A DNA stretch of 64,000 nt from NCBI RefSeq assembly GCF_900104065.1, contig NZ_FNLC01000005.1, forward strand, positions 1 to 64,000. The letters are read 5' to 3'. The stretch is from Natronobacterium texcoconense. GTDB lineage: Archaea; Halobacteriota; Halobacteria; Halobacteriales; Natrialbaceae. This document shows positions 26,492 through 36,218 of this stretch, piece by piece (position 1 is the first letter of the stretch; every line of letters begins with the position of its first letter). Under the pieces are notes generated by a model. The model was given only the letters and a program-made list of their open reading frames with translations. It was not told the DNA's origin and did not search any database. The translations under genes and the position numbers were made by a program.

Positions 26492-28165
26492 TCAGTCCGG
26501 CCGGGAGACGTGGAACGGCAGTCCCTCGACGCCGTCACGCTGGAACGCATCGAGCGTCGAGTTCACCTCGTGATACTCGAGGATGTTCTCCTGAATCATC
26601 CGCTCGATGATGTCGGCCCGGAACTGCAGGTCGTCGTAGATGTCGCGGGTGTCGGCGTACCCGAGCAGTGTCGCGATCTGTTCCTCGAGCACGTAGGAGT
26701 TGTTCATCCCCTGGAAGACGATCTCGTCCTCGACGGGGTCCCAGTAGAACACCTGCCGGGTGACGACCCCGTCCATCTCCTCGGAGTAGCCTTCGATCTC
26801 CTGAACGCTCGTGACCCGTCGCAGGACGTTGTCACCCTGCTTGACGCGGTTCTGGAACAGTGCGACGTCGGCGTTGTCCATGAACGTCTCCGGGACGTTG
26901 ATCGGGTCCCCGGTAAATCGCTGGATCATCGAGACGATGTCGCTCGCGTGGAAGGTCAGCATGACCGGGTGACCAGTCTGGGCTGCCTGGAACGCCATCC
27001 GACCCTCTTCACCACGAACCTCACCCACGATGATGTACTCGGGACGGGAACGCAGTGCTGCCTCGACGAGATTGAACATACTCACGTCCGTACTGTCCTC
27101 GTCGCGACTCTCTCGAGTCAACAACTGCTGCCAGGTGTCGTGTGGTGGCAGGACCTCAGCAGTGTCCTCTGCGGTGTAAATCTTCGAGTCGCGGGGGATG
27201 AACGACATGATGGAGTTCAGCGTCGTCGTCTTCCCGGACGCCGTCTCCCCGACGACGAACACCGTTCGCTCGTTCTCGAGACACAGCCAGAGGTAGGCCG
27301 CGAGTTCGGGCGACAGCGTCCCCCAGTTGGTAATCTGGGTGACCGTCAGCGGCACCTCGTCGCCCTGACGGATGGTGAGGCTGGGCCCTTTCACGCTCAC
27401 GTCGTCGCTGTAGATCACGTTCAGACGCGAGCCATCGGGCAGCGTCGAGTCGATGATCGGGTTCGCGTCGGTCATCGGGTTGCCGATCCGCTCACCCATG
27501 TTGTTCAGCCAGCGATCGAAGTTCTCAGGCGTCCCGAAGTCGACCGACGTCTCGACCATCCCGAACACGCCGTGATCGACGTAACACTCGTTGGGGCCGA
27601 TCACGTGAATGTCCTCGTTCTCCGGGTCGCGCATGACCGGCTCGAGCGGACCCAGACCGACGATGTCCCGGTTCAGTCGGTACCGGATGTTCTCGTAGGT
27701 CTCCTGGGGAATCTCCTGGATTCCCGGATGGAACCTGACCTTTAGCTCCTCGATGATGTTATCGAGTTCCTCGTCTTTGATGTGGGTCGTCTCGTTGAGC
27801 AGTTCCTCGATTCGGTCGTCGTACTCGACGTCCTTCTCGGGGGCCTCTTTCGTCGTACTGCGGCGTAACAGCGAGTCTTTGATCTTCTCGAAGACTTCCT
27901 GTTCTTCCTCCGAGAGCGTCGGTTCGATCGCGAAGTACTGCATCTTCGTCCCGACGTCGCCGTAGACGTGACTGTAGATCGGCCCACCGACAGGATACAG
28001 GACGTTCGGATGGTCTACCTCGTGTTCGGCCGTCGGTTCGTCGATCAGGAGCGGGAACTCTCCCGTAATCTGTCTGAACTTCTTTAGATGTTCGCGGAGG
28101 TGTGGCCGCCGTGCTGCGTGCTCCTGAAGCTCGTCCGACGGCTTGGGCGTCCCCATTTCCGTCAT
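26492..28165 (-). CDS. arlI: Archaellum motor/assembly ATPase ArlI (FlaI)
   Basis: A 557-residue type II/IV secretion ATPase, the hexamer that powers archaellum assembly and rotation. Walker A is VGETASGKTTTLN, Walker B region EYIIVGEVRGEEGR, with the His box TGHPVMLTFHASD. The N-terminal region (FAIEPTLSEEEQEVFEKIKD) interacts with ArlX-type partners. It follows arlH after 15 nt. ATG 28165 is used; ATG at 28156 is also possible. Confidence 0.96.
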   Translation of the reverse strand: MTEMGTPKPSDELQEHAARRPHLREHLKKFRQITGEFPLLIDEPTAEHEVDHPNVLYPVGGPIYSHVYGDVGTKMQYFAIEPTLSEEEQEVFEKIKDSLLRRSTTKEAPEKDVEYDDRIEELLNETTHIKDEELDNIIEELKVRFHPGIQEIPQETYENIRYRLNRDIVGLGPLEPVMRDPENEDIHVIGPNECYVDHGVFGMVETSVDFGTPENFDRWLNNMGERIGNPMTDANPIIDSTLPDGSRLNVIYSDDVSVKGPSLTIRQGDEVPLTVTQITNWGTLSPELAAYLWLCLENERTVFVVGETASGKTTTLNSIMSFIPRDSKIYTAEDTAEVLPPHDTWQQLLTRESRDEDSTDVSMFNLVEAALRSRPEYIIVGEVRGEEGRMAFQAAQTGHPVMLTFHASDIVSMIQRFTGDPINVPETFMDNADVALFQNRVKQGDNVLRRVTSVQEIEGYSEEMDGVVTRQVFYWDPVEDEIVFQGMNNSYVLEEQIATLLGYADTRDIYDDLQFRADIIERMIQENILEYHEVNSTLDAFQRDGVEGLPFHVSRPD

Positions 28166-28180
28166 ATGGCGGTCACTGCG

Positions 28181-28939
28181 TTACGCAACACTCCGGTTCT
28201 CGATAACTGTACCTGTACCCGACCGGACGGAGAAACCGATCCGGTCGCCGACTTGTTCGCCCATACCCGCAAACCGCTTGATGAACAGCTGGCGACGGAT
28301 GTCGTTACCGACCTCGATCATCTCCAGTTTGATGAAGACGTCGGCGATCGACCGGAACGGACCGATCGCTTCCTCGCCGACCGTCGAGGGGTCGACCGTC
28401 AGGATGATGACCTTCCCCTGCGAGATGATGTCTCGGAAGAACGAGATGATCTCGAGGGCCGCCTGCCGCTCTTCGTTGTCACGGACCAGCGCCTCGAACT
28501 TCGGATCGTTTCGCAAGATTGCGTCGAACGTATCGATGATGATGACGTCCGCCGACCAGATCGTATCTTCCTCCATCAGATCCGTCAGGAGGTCCTGGCG
28601 GTTCTGCTCTTCCTCGTCGGAAGAGAAGACGCCACCGCTGTCGAGGTCGCCGTGAAGGAACAGCATGTTCTCGAACAGCAGGTGTTCCTCGACGTTGTAG
28701 TCGAGCGAGTCCATCTGTTCGACGAACCCTTTGACCTCGAGTTCGGTCGAGAGGAAGGTAACGGACCGGTCGGTCTCACACAGTCCGTACGCGAACCGCT
28801 GTGAGATCGCACTCTTTCCGGCACCGTAGTCACCTTCCATCAGGACGATACTCCCGGTCGGGATGCCGCCACCGAGTTCCTTGTTCAGGCGGTCCCGGTT
28901 GTCCAGTCCGAGCGAGAAGATATTGGTTCGACTACTCAT
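28181..28939 (-). CDS. arlH: Archaellum ATP-binding protein ArlH (FlaH)
   Basis: A 252-residue RecA/KaiC-like protein that sits on ArlI in the motor and binds ATP without strong hydrolysis. Walker A is [15 protein letters not shown] and Walker [12 protein letters not shown]. Its start overlaps the end of arlCE by 8 nt, and arlI follows after 15 nt, so the three form a tight operon. Confidence 0.95.
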   Translation of the reverse strand: MSSRTNIFSLGLDNRDRLNKELGGGIPTGSIVLMEGDYGAGKSAISQRFAYGLCETDRSVTFLSTELEVKGFVEQMDSLDYNVEEHLLFENMLFLHGDLDSGGVFSSDEEEQNRQDLLTDLMEEDTIWSADVIIIDTFDAILRNDPKFEALVRDNEERQAALEIISFFRDIISQGKVIILTVDPSTVGEEAIGPFRSIADVFIKLEMIEVGNDIRRQLFIKRFAGMGEQVGDRIGFSVRSGTGTVIENRSVA

Positions 28940-30842
28940 AGTCTCCCTCGTCGGAAATCAGGACCGAGTTGATAAATTCGATCTGCCACGGTTCCAGATC
29001 GGTCTGTTCGTCCGGCACGAGGATCGGCTTTGCGTAGTCGTCGTGATTGGCGTAGCCGTAGTAACCCTCGTGGAGTTTGGTCCCGGACTCGGTCTCCATA
29101 ACGTCCGAGTCCACCCAGACCATCTCCCGGTCGGAGTCGACGTCGTCGTCGACGATCCACTCCTCGTGGGCGATCTGCCCGTAGCCGGAGTCGCCGCCCT
29201 CGGTTTCGGTCTCAGTTTCGGTCTCGGCGCCCGTGACGGCGACGTTGACGGCGTTGTCGGAGTCGTCGTCGGACCCCGAGGAGTCGTCGACGTCCGACTC
29301 GTGGTCGTCGTCCGGCCCGTCAGCGATCGTTTCGGTGAAGGTCAGTTCGGTATCCGACCCGAGGTCGTCCGAAGCGGACGCCTCGTCCGCCGTCGGCGCG
29401 TCGTCCGATTCGGCCGTTTCGTCGGCGTCCTCCGTTTCGGACTCGTCGGACTCGCCCGTTCCCTGGATCTCGATCGTTTTCCGGGTCGAAATTCCCTCTT
29501 CTTCCAGCCACTCGTCGAACGAGCGGCGCTTCCTGGCGGGCGTCGAGATCTGGCTGATCCGCCAGAGGCTGCGCTTGTGATCGACCCCGAGCGACGATCG
29601 TGGCTCGGGATCCTCGATGTTGGGTCCGCCGTCGAACCCGTTGAGCATCGTCTGCAGACAGTCGTCGACCGGCTGGCCGATCCAGCCGATCGTCTCGTAA
29701 AACCGGATCGTCCGTGCCGCACCGTCGAGACCGGCTTTCTCGACGAGGTACTCCAGCCAGTCCATCACGACGTACTCCGTATCGTACTCGGAGGGAATCT
29801 CCTCGAGATACGGCCGTCCGCCGTCGTCCCACGGGACGTCTTCATCCTCGGCGGCACTGGCCGAGTCTGCGGGTTCTGCGTCGCCGATCTCGGCACCTAG
29901 ATCGTCGTCGGCACCCAGGTCGGCGGGCTCGTCGTCCGCCATGCCGAGTTCGTCCTCGAGTCCATCGTCCTCGAGTCCATCGTCGACGACCGGATCGTCG
30001 CCGAGGCCGTCGTCGGCACCGTCCTCGAAGCCGTCATCCTCGTCGTACTCGGATTTCAGGTCGTCGAACGAGAGGTCTTCGTCCGCTCCGCCCGACTCGG
30101 CGTCGTCGTCGAGGCCGTCGTCACCGAAGTCGTTGTCCAGATCCCCGAACTCGTCCTCGTCGTCGATGACGCTCTCGTCGAGGAACTCCTCGGCTTCGGC
30201 GTTCGCGACGTCGTCGCCCATCTCGTCGGCGTCCTCTTCGCCCTCACCGCTGTCGAAGAGGCTCTCGCCGCCGAAGCCACCGCCGCCACCACCGGGGCCG
30301 CCACCGCCCATCATCTCGCTCATCGAGTCGCCCTCGACGAACGGGTTGACCCCCTGGGTCACCATCTCGTAGACCTCGAGCAGCTTTCGGATGTCCTCTT
30401 CGATCTCCTCGAGGGAGTCGCTGATCTTCTCGTTCTCGCTCTGGACGGTGTTGACCGTCGAAGACAGCGAGCCGACGTCGTTTTCCATCTCATCGATGCG
30501 GTTCTCGAGTTCGCTCGAGGCGCCGCCGCCGCCGCCGTCGTCCATCCCGCCGAAGGACATGTCGTCGTCGCTGGCGCCGTCGCCGAATCCGCCGTCGTCA
30601 TCGAGGAAGTCGTCACCGCCACCGCCGTCACCGAATCCGCCGTCGTCGTCGAGGAAGTCGTCACCACCGTCCATTTCCATGCCTCCTCCGGAACCGCCAG
30701 ACGAACCAGCATTGGGCATCAGCCCCTGATCGCTCGTGCTGCCGGCCCCGGAGGAGTTTCCCCCCATTAGATCATCGCCGCTATTCCCGGAACTGCCACC
30801 GTCGTTGCCTCCGAGTATGTTCCCGATTATGGATAGTAACAT
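28932..30842 (-). CDS. arlCE: Archaellum cytoplasmic protein ArlCE (FlaC/E fusion)
   Basis: A 636-residue fusion. Residues 1-105 are Gly/Asp-rich, with a duplicated [14 protein letters not shown] unit (60-90). Residues about 108-170 form the ArlC coiled coil ([33 protein letters not shown], split over 135-168). Residues 200-340 are a strongly acidic linker. The ArlD/E domain ([20 protein letters not shown]) spans 345-435. A further acidic tail ends in a globular-looking block of about 75 residues. ArlC/D/E form the cytoplasmic switch ring that receives CheF. Confidence 0.92.
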   Translation of the reverse strand: MLLSIIGNILGGNDGGSSGNSGDDLMGGNSSGAGSTSDQGLMPNAGSSGGSGGGMEMDGGDDFLDDDGGFGDGGGGDDFLDDDGGFGDGASDDDMSFGGMDDGGGGGASSELENRIDEMENDVGSLSSTVNTVQSENEKISDSLEEIEEDIRKLLEVYEMVTQGVNPFVEGDSMSEMMGGGGPGGGGGGFGGESLFDSGEGEEDADEMGDDVANAEAEEFLDESVIDDEDEFGDLDNDFGDDGLDDDAESGGADEDLSFDDLKSEYDEDDGFEDGADDGLGDDPVVDDGLEDDGLEDELGMADDEPADLGADDDLGAEIGDAEPADSASAAEDEDVPWDDGGRPYLEEIPSEYDTEYVVMDWLEYLVEKAGLDGAARTIRFYETIGWIGQPVDDCLQTMLNGFDGGPNIEDPEPRSSLGVDHKRSLWRISQISTPARKRRSFDEWLEEEGISTRKTIEIQGTGESDESETEDADETAESDDAPTADEASASDDLGSDTELTFTETIADGPDDDHESDVDDSSGSDDDSDNAVNVAVTGAETETETETEGGDSGYGQIAHEEWIVDDDVDSDREMVWVDSDVMETESGTKLHEGYYGYANHDDYAKPILVPDEQTDLEPWQIEFINSVLISDEGDYE

Positions 30843-31055
30843 GCCGTATCACCCTAGGTAGCTCGATCCACTTCGCAGTCCCTCGCGGCGATTACGTGTG
30901 CGCCCGAGATGCTCGTTCGTTCGACCGGGACTGCGACGAGTAGCCATCTGTGAACCTCTTGAGTGTCGATGTATTAAGTAATTATGGCTGTTTCACCCCA
31001 CCCGAGTAGCACCGCCGTCCCGGACTCAACTTCTGTCGAACGGAGGGTAAGTCAG

Positions 31056-31748
31056 ATGAGCAAAGGTTTCTTTTCCGTTGGGCTCGAACGGGGGTACATC
31101 GGAGTGGACATGACAGATACTAACGAAGGGGGCTCCCCGAAAGAGAACGCGGACGTGCCGCCGGTCCTTCCGAACGAACAGCAGACGGCATCCGACGCCG
31201 GGGGCGTACTCTCTCCGGAAGACCTCGACATCTCCGAAAGCCCGTACGTCGACGAAATTTCGGAGGGACGATACGTGGTATCGGCGGATCGCACACCGCC
31301 GAACGTCCCGGGAAAAGGAAACGACGCGCTTCCTGCACGCCAGTCGGAGGCCCGCGACACCCGACCCGAACGACCGGGGAGAGCCGACCAGCCCGCCGCT
31401 AACTCGAGCCAGCCGGTCCAGAGCCCCGAGGCTGCACGGTCGCTTCTGGCCGACGAACTCGAGCGAGCGGACACTCGCTACGCGCTCGACATCGTCTCCC
31501 GATTCGGCGACGACACCGTCCGCCACCGGATGACGTCGAACGACGTCCTCGATACGTTCAACAGCCTCGTGTTCTGGTTCGCCCGGAACGTCGCTCGAAA
31601 CACGCGAACTGACCGGGCGGTGTCGCTGCTGTTCGCGAAGTCCGACTTCGACACGGAACTGACCACTCCCCAGCTACAGGCTGCCCTCAGAAAACACGAC
31701 CTCGACGAAACCGACACGATCGGCAACCTCCTCGAGGAACTCGAATAG
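31056..31748 (+). CDS. Uncharacterised archaellum-cluster protein
   Basis: A 230-residue acidic protein encoded in the middle of the arl genes but on the opposite strand. Residues 20-130 are Pro/Ser/Asp-rich and probably disordered. Residues about 135-230 form a helical domain (LADELERADTRYALDIVSRFGDDTVRHRM...LVFWFARNVARN). No family recognised. Start is uncertain: TATA ATTAAGTAAT (30972-30981) fits the ATG at 31056 with a short leader; ATGs at 30984 and 31110 are alternatives. Confidence 0.7.
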   Translation: MSKGFFSVGLERGYIGVDMTDTNEGGSPKENADVPPVLPNEQQTASDAGGVLSPEDLDISESPYVDEISEGRYVVSADRTPPNVPGKGNDALPARQSEARDTRPERPGRADQPAANSSQPVQSPEAARSLLADELERADTRYALDIVSRFGDDTVRHRMTSNDVLDTFNSLVFWFARNVARNTRTDRAVSLLFAKSDFDTELTTPQLQAALRKHDLDETDTIGNLLEELE

Positions 31749-31793
31749 TCGTCTGTCAGCGTCTACTCACCGTTTTTCGTCGGCCGTGGACGA

Positions 31794-31931
31794 TCAGTGA
31801 CCGGTCCCGTTGAGGAAGATAACTCCGGCCATAAACATCGTCAACACGATCGTGAAACTGAACAGGAGGACGGCAGCGTGTACGGATTCGATTCCACGAT
31901 CCAGTCGCTGAGAGGCGAGGTCGAGAGTCAT
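31794..31931 (-). CDS. One-TM microprotein next to arlJ (45 aa)
   Basis: A 45-residue ORF. Residues 1-18 are a polar start (MTLDLASQRLDRGIESV), residues about 19-41 a hydrophobic helix (AAVLLFSFTIVLTMFMAGV), ending NGTGH. A TATA element (CATTTATCCC near 31956-31965) lies about 28 nt before the ATG, so it has its own leaderless promoter rather than reading through from arlJ, whose stop is 47 nt upstream. Too short for standard gene calling. It could be an accessory subunit of the archaellum base, but this is inference. Confidence 0.6.
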   Translation of the reverse strand: MTLDLASQRLDRGIESVHAAVLLFSFTIVLTMFMAGVIFLNGTGH

Positions 31932-31977
31932 CGTTGCTAGTGAATCGACAGTGGGGGATAAATGATCTTTCGGCCGT

Positions 31978-33720
31978 CTACAGGTCGACCACGATGAGTG
32001 CGTCGATCAGCCGTTGCGTGATCGCGCCGGTGATCGCTCCCAGCCAGAGCAACGCCGTGAAGTGGATGTAGGAGTTGCCGAAGTGACCGCCGTCCGACAC
32101 GCGAATCACCATCGACGAGATGAACGCGTTGAAGATCAACACGAGGATGATCAGATACCGGAGCATGAGGATGTCGTACTGCTCGGTGTGAATCAGCTGG
32201 GCACCGACGTTCGGCCCCACCTCTGCCGCGCCCTGGGTCGCGATGTCGAACCCGGACATCATAATCGCCAGCTCGAGGCCGATGAAGAACGCGAACGACG
32301 ACGCGGCGGTGATCCCGTAAATGACACCGATGAGCGTGGTCGTCTGTTGCTTGCGCTCCTCGCGCAAGTTGACGATCTCGCTCATGTTCTTACTGATGAG
32401 TTCGCCGAGTTTCTTCGGGCTGCCACCCATGTCCCGCCCGACCAGGTACATCTCGCTGAACTTCTGGATCAGGAACGACCCCACGTCGCCGGTGAAGTAC
32501 CGCCAGGACTCCTCCGTGCTCAATCGCATGTTGAGCCGCCGGTAGAGATCGTCGATCGAATCCGTCAGCGGCCCGAAGTCCTTCTTTCTGAGCGACGACA
32601 GCACCTCGGTCGTCGTCGACTGTTTTGCACTCTCACTTGCCCCCAGCGCACGGATGAAGTTGGGGAACTCCCGGTCCCGATTGAACACCTGCCGCTCGTG
32701 ATACCAGAACACGAATCCGGGGATCAGGAGTGGTGACGTCGCGATCGGCATGTACATCAACAGCGGAATCGCCCTGATCGGAACGTGCTCCGAGCCGGGA
32801 ATCAGTTCGAAGAAGATCAGCGTCATGACGACGATGAAGATCATGCTCAGTGCGACTCCGACGACCGTCGAAATGAGCAACAGCTTCTTCCGGAACGTCC
32901 GGTACCCGTCCTCGAGATACCAGATCGGGTCGTCCGGAACGATTGCCTTGATAACGAACGTAAACCCGAGCTGGACGAACAGGAACAGGACGATGACGAG
33001 CGCGACGGTCAGGGTCGGATCGTTCCCCGTCAGCAAGGGGAGCACGACCGCGAACACGAGCGCGAACGTCATCGAAATAATCATCGCGAGATACAGGTCT
33101 TTCAGGACGTCCAGGTTGCTGAGCGACTGTCTGTAGGCAGTCGAGTACTTGTCGATCAGCACTTCCTGCTCCTGGAGCAGGAAGTCGTCGAGCCCCTGAC
33201 CGGCACCGAGCGTGTACGCCATCCGCTCGAGGAGGTCGGAGACGGATTCGCTCGGTACCTCCGACGCTCGCCGCCGACAGGCCTCGCCGAGGCTCATGTG
33301 CCAGATGTCGACCAGGTCGACGACTCGCTGGAACTCCCGTGCGAGTTCGCCGTACTCCTCTTCGGCCGCGAGTTTCCGGAGGACCTCCATCCGGTCGATG
33401 TTCGTCGTCGACAGGATCGTCATGTGGATCACGAACAGATGGAATCGATTCTCCATCTCGATCCGGCGACTGTCGACGGCCAGGCGCGGATAGCCCAGCG
33501 CCGATGCGAAGATCAGCAGGCCAAAGACGGGGATCAGCAGCCTGACCAGTAGAAACGCGTCGAGGACGATCGCAGCGACGACCGTCCCGAGAAGGATCAG
33601 AAACGCAGGACCGAGGACGAAGGGGACGTATATCTTCGTCGGCAGTTCCATCTCGTCGTACGACTGAATGATGGATTTGCTCAGGTTGGCTGCCAACGAA
33701 GCGTTTTCAGCAATACTCAT
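31978..33720 (-). CDS. arlJ: Archaellum membrane platform protein ArlJ (FlaJ)
   Basis: A 580-residue polytopic protein of the GspF/TadC/FlaJ superfamily. Hydrophobic pairs flank a cytoplasmic loop near 45-95, and more follow near 210-270, 290-345 and 460-580. The conserved FlaJ block LLERMAYTLGAGQGLDDFLLQEQEVL is present at about residues 165-190. It is the membrane platform on which ArlI acts. Unusually it lies downstream of arlD, not of arlI. Confidence 0.93.
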   Translation of the reverse strand: MSIAENASLAANLSKSIIQSYDEMELPTKIYVPFVLGPAFLILLGTVVAAIVLDAFLLVRLLIPVFGLLIFASALGYPRLAVDSRRIEMENRFHLFVIHMTILSTTNIDRMEVLRKLAAEEEYGELAREFQRVVDLVDIWHMSLGEACRRRASEVPSESVSDLLERMAYTLGAGQGLDDFLLQEQEVLIDKYSTAYRQSLSNLDVLKDLYLAMIISMTFALVFAVVLPLLTGNDPTLTVALVIVLFLFVQLGFTFVIKAIVPDDPIWYLEDGYRTFRKKLLLISTVVGVALSMIFIVVMTLIFFELIPGSEHVPIRAIPLLMYMPIATSPLLIPGFVFWYHERQVFNRDREFPNFIRALGASESAKQSTTTEVLSSLRKKDFGPLTDSIDDLYRRLNMRLSTEESWRYFTGDVGSFLIQKFSEMYLVGRDMGGSPKKLGELISKNMSEIVNLREERKQQTTTLIGVIYGITAASSFAFFIGLELAIMMSGFDIATQGAAEVGPNVGAQLIHTEQYDILMLRYLIILVLIFNAFISSMVIRVSDGGHFGNSYIHFTALLWLGAITGAITQRLIDALIVVDL

Positions 33721-33824
33721 TTTCGGTTTTCCCGGCGCCGCCGGGCGATATCAGCACGGCGAAACGTCCGATCGTACGGACTACGTAGTTATGCACGTCA
33801 TACAAAACTTCTGGCCTTTTTCCG

Positions 33825-34889
33825 TCAGGACTCCTCAGGCACAGAATCCGCCGGCTGCTCGTCGACCCCGCCCAGGAGGTCCAGCTCCGGTGCCCGCTCC
33901 GGTCTCGCGATCCAGGCGATGTACTGCAGGCTGCGTTTGTGCTCGTCCGCACTCAGCACCGACCGAGGGTCGAGATCGTCGTCGATAGACCTGTCGTCGA
34001 ACCCCTGTAGCATCGACAGGAGGTAGGTCTCGATCGGCCCCGAGATCCAGCCGATCGACTCGTAGTACGCGATCGTCTGTGCCGCACCCTCGATTCCAGC
34101 CGTCTCGATGAGATACTGTATCCACTCGAGCGTGACCAGTTCGGCGTCGTTGCGCGACGGATGCCGGACCAGGTACGGCGGCTCGTCCAGTTCGCCGTTC
34201 TCGGGGAGCTGCTCCGGCTCGGTGTCGGCGAGGCCGTCCAGATCGTCGGTACTGTCGGGTTCGTCGCCGAACTCGTCCGGCTCGTCCTCGAACGGGTCTT
34301 CCTCGACGTCGTCTTCCAGTTCGTCCTCGAGGTCGTCGGCGAACTCGTCGTCATCCTCCATGCCGAATTCGTCCTCGTCGTCGAGCCCGTCATCGAGGTC
34401 GTCGGCGAACTCGTCACCGAACTCCTCCTCGTCGTCGTCCTCCATGAGATCGTCGTCGAGGAACTCCTCGGCCTCGCTCTCCGCGAGGTCGTCGTCGAGC
34501 CCTTCACCACCCTCGTCCGGGTCGAACATCCCCTCGGTCGCCGAATCGAAGGCGTTCCCGATCTCCTGGTCGCCGACGAAGGGGTTGATACCCTGAGTGA
34601 CGATCTCGTACATCTCGACGAGCTTCTCGACGTTCTTCTCGACGGTGTCGATCGAGTTACTGATCTTCTCGTTCTCGCTGCGAACGGTCTCGATCTGTCC
34701 CTCGAGGGAGTCGACCTCCTTTTCGACTTCGTCGAGCCGATAGGTCATCTCCTGTTCGTCGCTGCCGCCGTCGTCCTCGTCGCCCTCGAACAGCGAATCG
34801 TCTCCCATCAACCCGTCGTCTGCACCGCCCAACAGGTCGTCCTCGGTCTCGTCCGGTTCGTCGTCGGCGTCGTCGAGTAGGCTACTCAT
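33825..34889 (-). CDS. arlD: Archaellum switch-complex protein ArlD (FlaD)
   Basis: A 354-residue protein with the same plan as ArlCE. Residues about 45-110 form a coiled coil (ENEKISNSIDTVEKNVEKLVEMYE, ending VTQGINPFVGD). Residues 115-235 are extremely Asp/Glu-rich. The ArlD/E domain (TLEWIQYLIETAGIEGAAQTI) lies at about 250-335. It is thought to form part of the cytoplasmic ring binding CheF/CheY signals. It lies 11 nt after arlG. Confidence 0.92.
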   Translation of the reverse strand: MSSLLDDADDEPDETEDDLLGGADDGLMGDDSLFEGDEDDGGSDEQEMTYRLDEVEKEVDSLEGQIETVRSENEKISNSIDTVEKNVEKLVEMYEIVTQGINPFVGDQEIGNAFDSATEGMFDPDEGGEGLDDDLAESEAEEFLDDDLMEDDDEEEFGDEFADDLDDGLDDEDEFGMEDDDEFADDLEDELEDDVEEDPFEDEPDEFGDEPDSTDDLDGLADTEPEQLPENGELDEPPYLVRHPSRNDAELVTLEWIQYLIETAGIEGAAQTIAYYESIGWISGPIETYLLSMLQGFDDRSIDDDLDPRSVLSADEHKRSLQYIAWIARPERAPELDLLGGVDEQPADSVPEES

Positions 34890-34900
34890 AGTTTGTCAGG

Positions 34901-35380
34901 TTAATCGACGATGAAGTCGATGCTGTCCTCGTTGTCGTTTACGATCACTGTCACACGCGTATCGCCGCTGACGTCGACGTTGTCGTCGTTGCTGACGTCG
35001 ATCGTCACCTCGACGACCCCGCCGGGTCGCCACGTATCGTCGTCGACGTCCACCCGTTCGACCGTCATATCGTCGCTCTGGATGAACCGCCCGTCCACCA
35101 GCACGTCCACCTCTGATGGATGCGCTTGCACGCTCTCTGAGCCGACGTTCTTCACGAGGACGGTCACCTCGTCGGCGGTCTCGTCGTAGATCGACTCGGC
35201 GTACGCCGCGTCGCTCGTGACCTGGATGTCCGTCGCTATCTCTTCGGAGACACTCGAGCCACGAGTCTCGACCGCGTCGCTCAACTGGTTCACCTCCACG
35301 ACGATCGTTCCGGCGACGCCCGCCGCAACGACGACGCTCGCAATGAACAGGATGATGTGAGTGGCGGAAACGCTCGCCAT
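34901..35380 (-). CDS. arlG: Archaellum stator protein ArlG (FlaG)
   Basis: A 159-residue protein. An archaellin-like hydrophobic N-terminus (THIILFIASVVVAAGVAGTIV) is followed by a beta-sandwich domain (DEVTVLVKNVGSESVQAHPSEVDVLVDG). ArlG filaments are capped by ArlF and anchor the motor to the S-layer. The ATG directly abuts the arlF stop (TAGATG), so the two are co-translated. Confidence 0.93.
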   Translation of the reverse strand: MASVSATHIILFIASVVVAAGVAGTIVVEVNQLSDAVETRGSSVSEEIATDIQVTSDAAYAESIYDETADEVTVLVKNVGSESVQAHPSEVDVLVDGRFIQSDDMTVERVDVDDDTWRPGGVVEVTIDVSNDDNVDVSGDTRVTVIVNDNEDSIDFIVD

Positions 35381-35857
35381 CTATGTTTCCTCCATTGTGG
35401 CGTCTGCAATGCCCGTCTCGGTGACGATCTTGACGCGTTCGGGATCGTCGATCCCGTTCTCGGAGAGCGTTTCCTCGTAGATCGTCAACTCGAGGGTTGT
35501 TCCCGGAACCCAGATGTCCGTCTCCGTATACACATCGTCGTCTTCGTCTTCGTTCTCGTCGACCACGGCTGTCTCGTCGGGCTGGACGAACTGTCCGTTT
35601 ACCAGGAGATCCGTGTCGGTGACGGTCAGCGAGGTCGTGCCCTCGTTTTCGACGGTCACGGTGAGGTCGCCGCCGTCCGTCTCGTATGGCAAGACGTCGA
35701 TATCGGTATTCGCCTGGTCGCGATTTTGCTCTGCTTGCGCGGCAAAGGCGTCACCCGTGTCGGCGCTCACAGTGAATATTGCAGGGAAGATTACACCGGC
35801 CGCTACCAGAAACGCGATAAGCATAATCGCGGCGGCGGCGCTGGTACTGAACCCCAT
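35381..35857 (-). CDS. arlF: Archaellum stator protein ArlF (FlaF)
   Basis: A 158-residue protein with an N-terminal membrane helix (AAAIMLIAFLVAAGVIFPAIF) and an outer beta-sandwich domain containing the ENEGTTSLTVTDTDLLVNGQF motif. It binds the S-layer and works with ArlG as the static part of the motor. ATG 35857 (MGFSTSAAAA) fits the family; the ORF continues upstream but that part is basic. Confidence 0.93.
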   Translation of the reverse strand: MGFSTSAAAAIMLIAFLVAAGVIFPAIFTVSADTGDAFAAQAEQNRDQANTDIDVLPYETDGGDLTVTVENEGTTSLTVTDTDLLVNGQFVQPDETAVVDENEDEDDDVYTETDIWVPGTTLELTIYEETLSENGIDDPERVKIVTETGIADATMEET

Positions 35858-36218
35858 TCGTCTCTGGGAAAGGGATGCCACTGGCAAAAACGCTCTGGCC
35901 ATCCGAACTGTCGCCGTCACTGATACGGACCGTTGCCTGTTACTCCGGCGCAACCGTGGCTGTCCCTCGGTACGCCGGTAAACTGTTACAGCAATCAGTA
36001 TGACTCGTCCGCTCGAGATCAGAGGGGTAGCCGTTGTGCTCGGTCTCGAACTGTGGTGACGTCTTGGTATACGATAGACGCACGGCTCAGAAGTAGTGGT
36101 GTCGGAAACGTCGGTACAAACCGGGAGTCGGCGTCGGCAAACGAACGATGGCCGACAGCGATTGTGTCCCGATCGAAACGGTTCAGTTACGAGTTACCGA
36201 AGACGGCGAGTCGCCCAG
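35858..36218. other. Non-coding region between archaellin 1 and arlF
   Basis: 361 bp without a convincing gene. A possible minus-strand TATA (AGTTTACC near 35972-35979) could drive arlF-arlG-arlD-arlJ, but would leave a leader of roughly 90 nt. A short palindrome (GGCGAGTCGCCC near 36208-36219) overlaps the archaellin 1 stop and may help end that transcript. Confidence 0.45.

Noticed and set aside
29920-30700. Dense GTCGTC-type simple repeats
   Set aside because: They code for Asp/Glu/Gly-rich linkers of ArlCE in frame; only the duplicated [14 protein letters not shown] unit is a true repeat.
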